A stretch of 64,000 bases of DNA from Rhyzopertha dominica. Its lineage: Eukaryota; Arthropoda; Insecta; Coleoptera; Bostrichidae. The translations under genes and the position numbers were made by a program. The notes under the pieces were generated by a model. The model had not been told where the DNA came from. It ran no database searches and was given only the letters and a program-made list of their open reading frames with translations. The stretch lies in the NCBI GenBank assembly GCA_025024175.1, contig QCXZ01000137.1, positions 5,952,001 through 6,016,000 on the forward strand, in the 5' to 3' direction. Of this stretch, positions 59,705 through 64,000 are shown piece by piece. Each line of letters opens with the position of its first letter. Within the stretch, counting starts at the first letter, position 1.

Positions 59705-60970
59705 CTGTTTAACTTAATTAATTATATGGATGCACACTACAAATGAACAACAAAGAAATAAACAAAGTCTCTTAGATACCAGACACCAAAATACGACCAT
59801 TTTTCATTTCATTTTGTGTACTTCGATTATGAATTATGTGCAACAGGTTAGAATAAAACGTGTTGTTATTCACGCAACGTTAGCTGTTTTTACGTTACTC
59901 GTTTTTTTCGAATTTCTCTCTTGTGCCGTAAAAAGCATTAAAGCACGATTTTGTGTTGCAATCTATTTTGACAAGAAATGTCAAAAGGAGTAGATTCAAT
60001 TTGACACAAATAAAAAATGATCGCCAAATAGTACCTTGTTTTGTTTAATGATTTTTATTTCTATTTGTCAATTTTATACCGAAAACTATTTAAAATTGGA
60101 TAATTGAGAATAGGTAAAAAACTCGGACAACATTTTGAGTATTTGTTGAAAACTAAGTATTAAGGTAACTTTTTTTCAAATAAAACCTCTTGTAATGACA
60201 CAAAATTAATTTTTGAAATTCGGTAGTTAAGTGCACTTTTAAAACTGCCAACAAAGGCGTGTTTGCCGTTTAAAAGCAGTCGATTACGTCATATCTCAAA
60301 GTTACTGTCTGCGCATATCAAAAAAACAGTAGAATAGTTAAACCTTTTTTCGATTTAGTGTATGCATGTTCATTCTTTCTGTAGATAAGTATAGATGTTA
60401 TTTTATGGAGACCGAATTGTTCGAATAGATTTCATACCAGAAAATAAATGATCTTAATTTCTGTTTTAGCTCCGAAATGTCAATTATTACGAGGTAACTA
60501 ATACGAGGTATTATTATAATTAGAAAGTCCCGCGTGAGCTGATACGCTGGCAAAAGTATGCCACACGAGTCATATCGATTTTAAAAATTACACGATTGTG
60601 CAATTTTCCATTATTTGCAAGTGGATGTAATTAGGAATATCGAAGAAAAGGGCGTTGTCGACATTCGAAAATCCATTTAGTGCAAACACATAAACGCGAG
60701 CTGTTTTTTTAAATGGTAGGCACTTATCTTTTTATTGATCAGGGCAATTAACAAAACTAATTGCCATTTCCTGTTAGAATATGACTGTAATTATTCATAA
60801 AGCGTTAAAATTACTATTGAAAACTGTCAATCATTAAATGTAAACGGTTCTCGTTTATTGGATTTGCATGAAAATTATTTTACTGTTAATTATAAAATTT
60901 TTTATAAACTCTACCTCTGACTGTTTTCATTAAATCAACGAAGCAACACTTTTTAAAGTGAAANTCTAGA
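59705..60970. other. No gene recognised
   Basis: AT-rich with short chance frames, such as 59730-59993. Nothing could be assigned. Confidence 0.35.
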
Positions 60971-60971
60971 T

Positions 60972-61734
60972 ATGATAACAAAAAACCGCTGCATATTGAA
61001 TCGATACTTCCACATCCAATTGTCAAAATGACATTTACGTTTTTATTTCTTATACTATACGATTAGCAATCAGGTTTTGGATATTAGCAAAAATATATAA
61101 ATTTTAAATTTGTTTTTTTCCAAATAACTCGAAAATTATTGAGTTAACAAAAAACTACAAGAGTGCTTTCTGATCAGAAATTTGATTTTCTACATAATAC
61201 CAAAATTTAAAAAAATCGTACGAGCAGGGTTCAAAATAGGTTTNTGGGGAATATTTCGAAAATATGAAAATTTTGAATAAATTTTCTAAGACACTTTTTG
61301 TGGGAAATTTTATTTCCTATCTGATGGTGTTTACATTATTTTAATATATTAAATATATTCGGAGATATTTAGGAAAAACCATTTTGTTTAAGTGACGCTT
61401 TTTTGCTAATATCTTCTAAATAGTTTGCTGCACCGAAAATTTATAACAGAGCAGTTATACTATTAATCACACACTAAAACGAAAAAAAATTAAAAAATAA
61501 AATTTTCGCCCCCTTCTCGAGTTGAGATTTATATGTTTGCCAAATTTCAAGTTCATATATTAAGTCTTTCGAAAGTTACCGTGTCCACAAACAAAACCAC
61601 AGACACACAGACAAGAAATTTTTTTTGCTCAAATGTATTTTTGCGTTTTCGACCATTTTAAAGCAATTGAACAAATAACAAATTTTGAAAATTTTTTCAC
61701 GATACAATACTTCCCATCCGTTGGATGTGGAAGT
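60972..61734 (+). repeat. Dispersed repeat R, copy 2, uninterrupted
   Basis: Inverted relative to copy 1 at 51.4-52.7 kb. It carries ACTTCCACATCCAA near its left end (61006) and the inverse TTGGATGTGGAAGT at its right end (61721-61734). Homology to copy 1 extends about 30 bp beyond the left motif. Non-coding; the class is unknown. Confidence 0.7.
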
Positions 61735-61739
61735 AAAAT

Positions 61740-64000
61740 TCAGCGTTTCACTTCGGTTCATCGGGATCTTTAGGTATACTGTTGACATTTATGTCAATTT
61801 ATATCTATCGTACTATCGGAGATACAGGGTGATTTTCGAAAATTGCATTTAGAAAAAAAATTCGCGTTGGAAATTTAATTTTCTATTTAATTTTCCTGAG
61901 TTACTTTTTTACTGCTAGCGATTTAAAGCTGTAATCAGGTAAGTAATAAAATTCAGGGTATACTATGTAAAAAAAGTTTGGATCGATAAATTTTTGACGT
62001 GATCCCGTATACTAATTTTGTAAAAGACATTGAATTTTACGCAAAAAAAGTGTTTTTACAGAAATTGAAAATTTCCAACAGGATAAAATGCAGATTTTCG
62101 AGAATTTGCAGATATTCGAAAATTTGCGGTTCTTAGACTTAGTTTCATCAATTTTCGTTAGTCACCATTAGATAAAGGAGCTAACCTTTATGTCCTACTT
62201 GGCCCACCCTATACATTAATTTTGTTAGAAATTTCCTTATAATAAACGCTTTTTGTTTAGCCGGTAAGGAATTTCCGACTTTATGAAAAACCAATCCTGA
62301 CATTAGCCGCTATTATTCAAACTGTGCGTCGCCACGTTTGACAAAAACTTACAATAGACGTAGTTCGGGTTTCGTGATCGTGTCGGCCGAAAAACAAACT
62401 TCCGCCAATTTTCCCCTGACGGAAAAAAAACTGATTGTTGAATGTTTTAATAGACTCTTTCGGGCCGCCCGAGGAAACCAATTATCGGTGGAAAACTAAA
62501 CGACGTTTAAGTAATAGCACTGTTTAACCAAGGTTTTTTTAAGAAACAGTCTGATTGCGAACCCGTGCACCGTGTTACGCAATCTATGGTATATTTATCG
62601 CAAATGCAATAAAATTGCAGCGTTTTTCGCTTTCACACCTTGCATGCAGGAATCTGTGCTAATAACAGCTCGCTGTCTGAAGACCGTTTTTCTGCAAATT
62701 ATGTTAAGGTATTTCACGACGGGACTGATAAAGCGTCAAAAAATGAGGAAACGAAATGCGAGTAAATGGTTTTATTTTCTTTTAAAAGTAGGTATTGTAC
62801 GTTTGCAACAAAATGTAAAGCAAAGAAGATTGTTTTTCATTTCCTTTTTTTTACTGAATGTCAAAAAGTCTTCTAAAGCGTGCGACATAACACCCTTATA
62901 ATTTTCCAAATATGCAAATATGTTGGGCATAGCTTTTAAAATAGTTTTCTTCTACGAAAATGTCTCCTATTGTTAATTTTTAGACACCTGTAATGAGAGA
63001 GAAAGACAGTAGTCTCGAAATATTTATTTATGGACTGTCACTGTACAAACGAAAGATCATTCAATATCTCTTTACTAAATAAGTGAAGCGCTAATAACAC
63101 CACAAAAGGGAGGAGGAGGAGATCAAAAATACGTAAAATACTGTAGTATTAACAAATAGAAGGACCAAATAAGCACCAAATAACAAATACAGTCCTCGTT
63201 TTTTTCGATGGTGCTCTTACAACAACAAGGACTCAGCGAAACCTAAAGAAGACCAAATAGATTTAAGGCATACAAAAAATATTTGAATATTGCTTGTATT
63301 TAGCTTACGACGTTCATCACATCGAACAATCTTATGAAATTCTAAGGTTTTCATTCATCATGTGTTCTAGTATTACGTTCTTGTGTTTACGTTACTGTTG
63401 TCATTGTTGTTACCGTTACAGTGAAGTAGTTCCGTATATCTAGCCAAGTCTACACAAGAAATCATACAATTGTGATACAGAAAATCTGGGGAAACAAAAT
63501 CTTCCTTCGAAGCATACTGGCTCACGAAACATATGTTAACAATATTATCCAACAACAAACAAAAACCCTGAAAGAAAAATAAGAAGAAAATCAGTAAACA
63601 ACATAGACAAAGCATATGGAAGTTAGCTTGAATGAGACTGTTCAAGACTACGACAAAAATGCAATTTAAATTGATCCCAGCACCTTAAACAAGAAGGCTT
63701 TAAATGGAGAAAATTAATTATAGCGCCAATAAAAAGAGGGAGTAGAAACTACAACCACAGAAAATTGGGACAGCGGTAAGAAGATTTAAAAAAAATATTC
63801 AGGGAAAGAGACTTTTCCTATTCCCTTTATCGTCGAGATGTATTTAAGTTAATTTCAAGTAAAACAAAAACGTACACGTTGATTATCACCAGGTCAAGGC
63901 CTATCCAACAAGTCGTTAACTAACCCGATCCGTTGAGCCGTTCTCGAGATGTGACAAACATCAGATCGACAAAATGTTGACAATACCTAGCGTCTTGTCT
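61740..64000. other. No gene recognised
   Basis: AT-rich. The stretch 62240-62580 is richer in GC. The minus-strand frame 63645-63373 and the plus-strand frame 62572-62901 do not resemble known proteins. TACAGGGTGATTTT at 61823 resembles an isolated rosa-type tip. Confidence 0.35.

Noticed and set aside
63373..63645. Minus-strand frame with a good acceptor (TTCTTTCAG) and CLLLDNIVNICF, tempting as VMAT membrane segment 1
   Set aside because: The following residues do not match VMAT, and no donor leaves the single G required before the TA CCC start of exon B. The LLLDN match alone is too short.

Overview
The window looks like AT-rich insect nuclear DNA. Two host genes can be reconstructed, both on the minus strand: a cuticular protein with an RR (Rebers-Riddiford) chitin-binding domain at the left edge, and an SLC18-type vesicular monoamine transporter (VMAT) whose last nine coding exons lie between 18.9 and 53.1 kb. 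RR cuticle proteins are arthropod-specific. Large introns, Penelope-like retroelements, mariner/Tc1 elements, LINEs and a Crypton-type recombinase relic all fit an insect; a beetle or hemipteran is possible, but the order cannot be fixed from this sequence. Single N bases are scattered through it, so it is a draft assembly.

Layout. 1-12.9 kb: cuticle protein gene, with a 15-nt coding exon 1 and a TATA promoter near 12.88 kb, a 12.3-kb intron, and exon 2 running off the left edge. The intron holds a Tc1 element with 257-bp inverted repeats (0.77-2.5 kb), a pogo-like transposase relic (3.3-4.8 kb) and a Penelope-like fragment (8.6-9.5 kb). 13-18.9 kb: intergenic, with a LINE relic, a MITE, a Crypton recombinase relic, a Penelope-like copy and the probable VMAT 3' UTR. 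18.9-53.1 kb: VMAT exons separated by introns filled with transposable elements. 53.1-64 kb: probably the upstream VMAT intron or flank, with a LINE relic, two more Penelope-like copies and a second copy of a repeat also present beside VMAT exon C. The first VMAT coding exon (cytosolic N-terminus and membrane segment 1) was not found and probably lies beyond the right edge.

The host genes are unrelated in function: the cuticle protein is secreted and binds chitin; VMAT loads monoamines into synaptic vesicles in exchange for protons. Splice phases agree at every VMAT junction, and the joined exons give about 444 residues covering membrane segments 2-12 and the cytosolic tail. Reading through the donor of the penultimate exon would give a different 23-residue tail, a possible second isoform.

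No operon-like cassette, CRISPR array, tRNA or rRNA was seen, and I found no convincing new biological system. The most unusual items are in the mobile DNA: a Penelope-like insertion with a 14-bp target duplication and an inverted copy of its own tail, a shared hammerhead-like hairpin at the 3' ends of several Penelope-like copies, a Mutator-like foldback element with an 11-bp target duplication, and a nearly unbroken Crypton recombinase reading frame.
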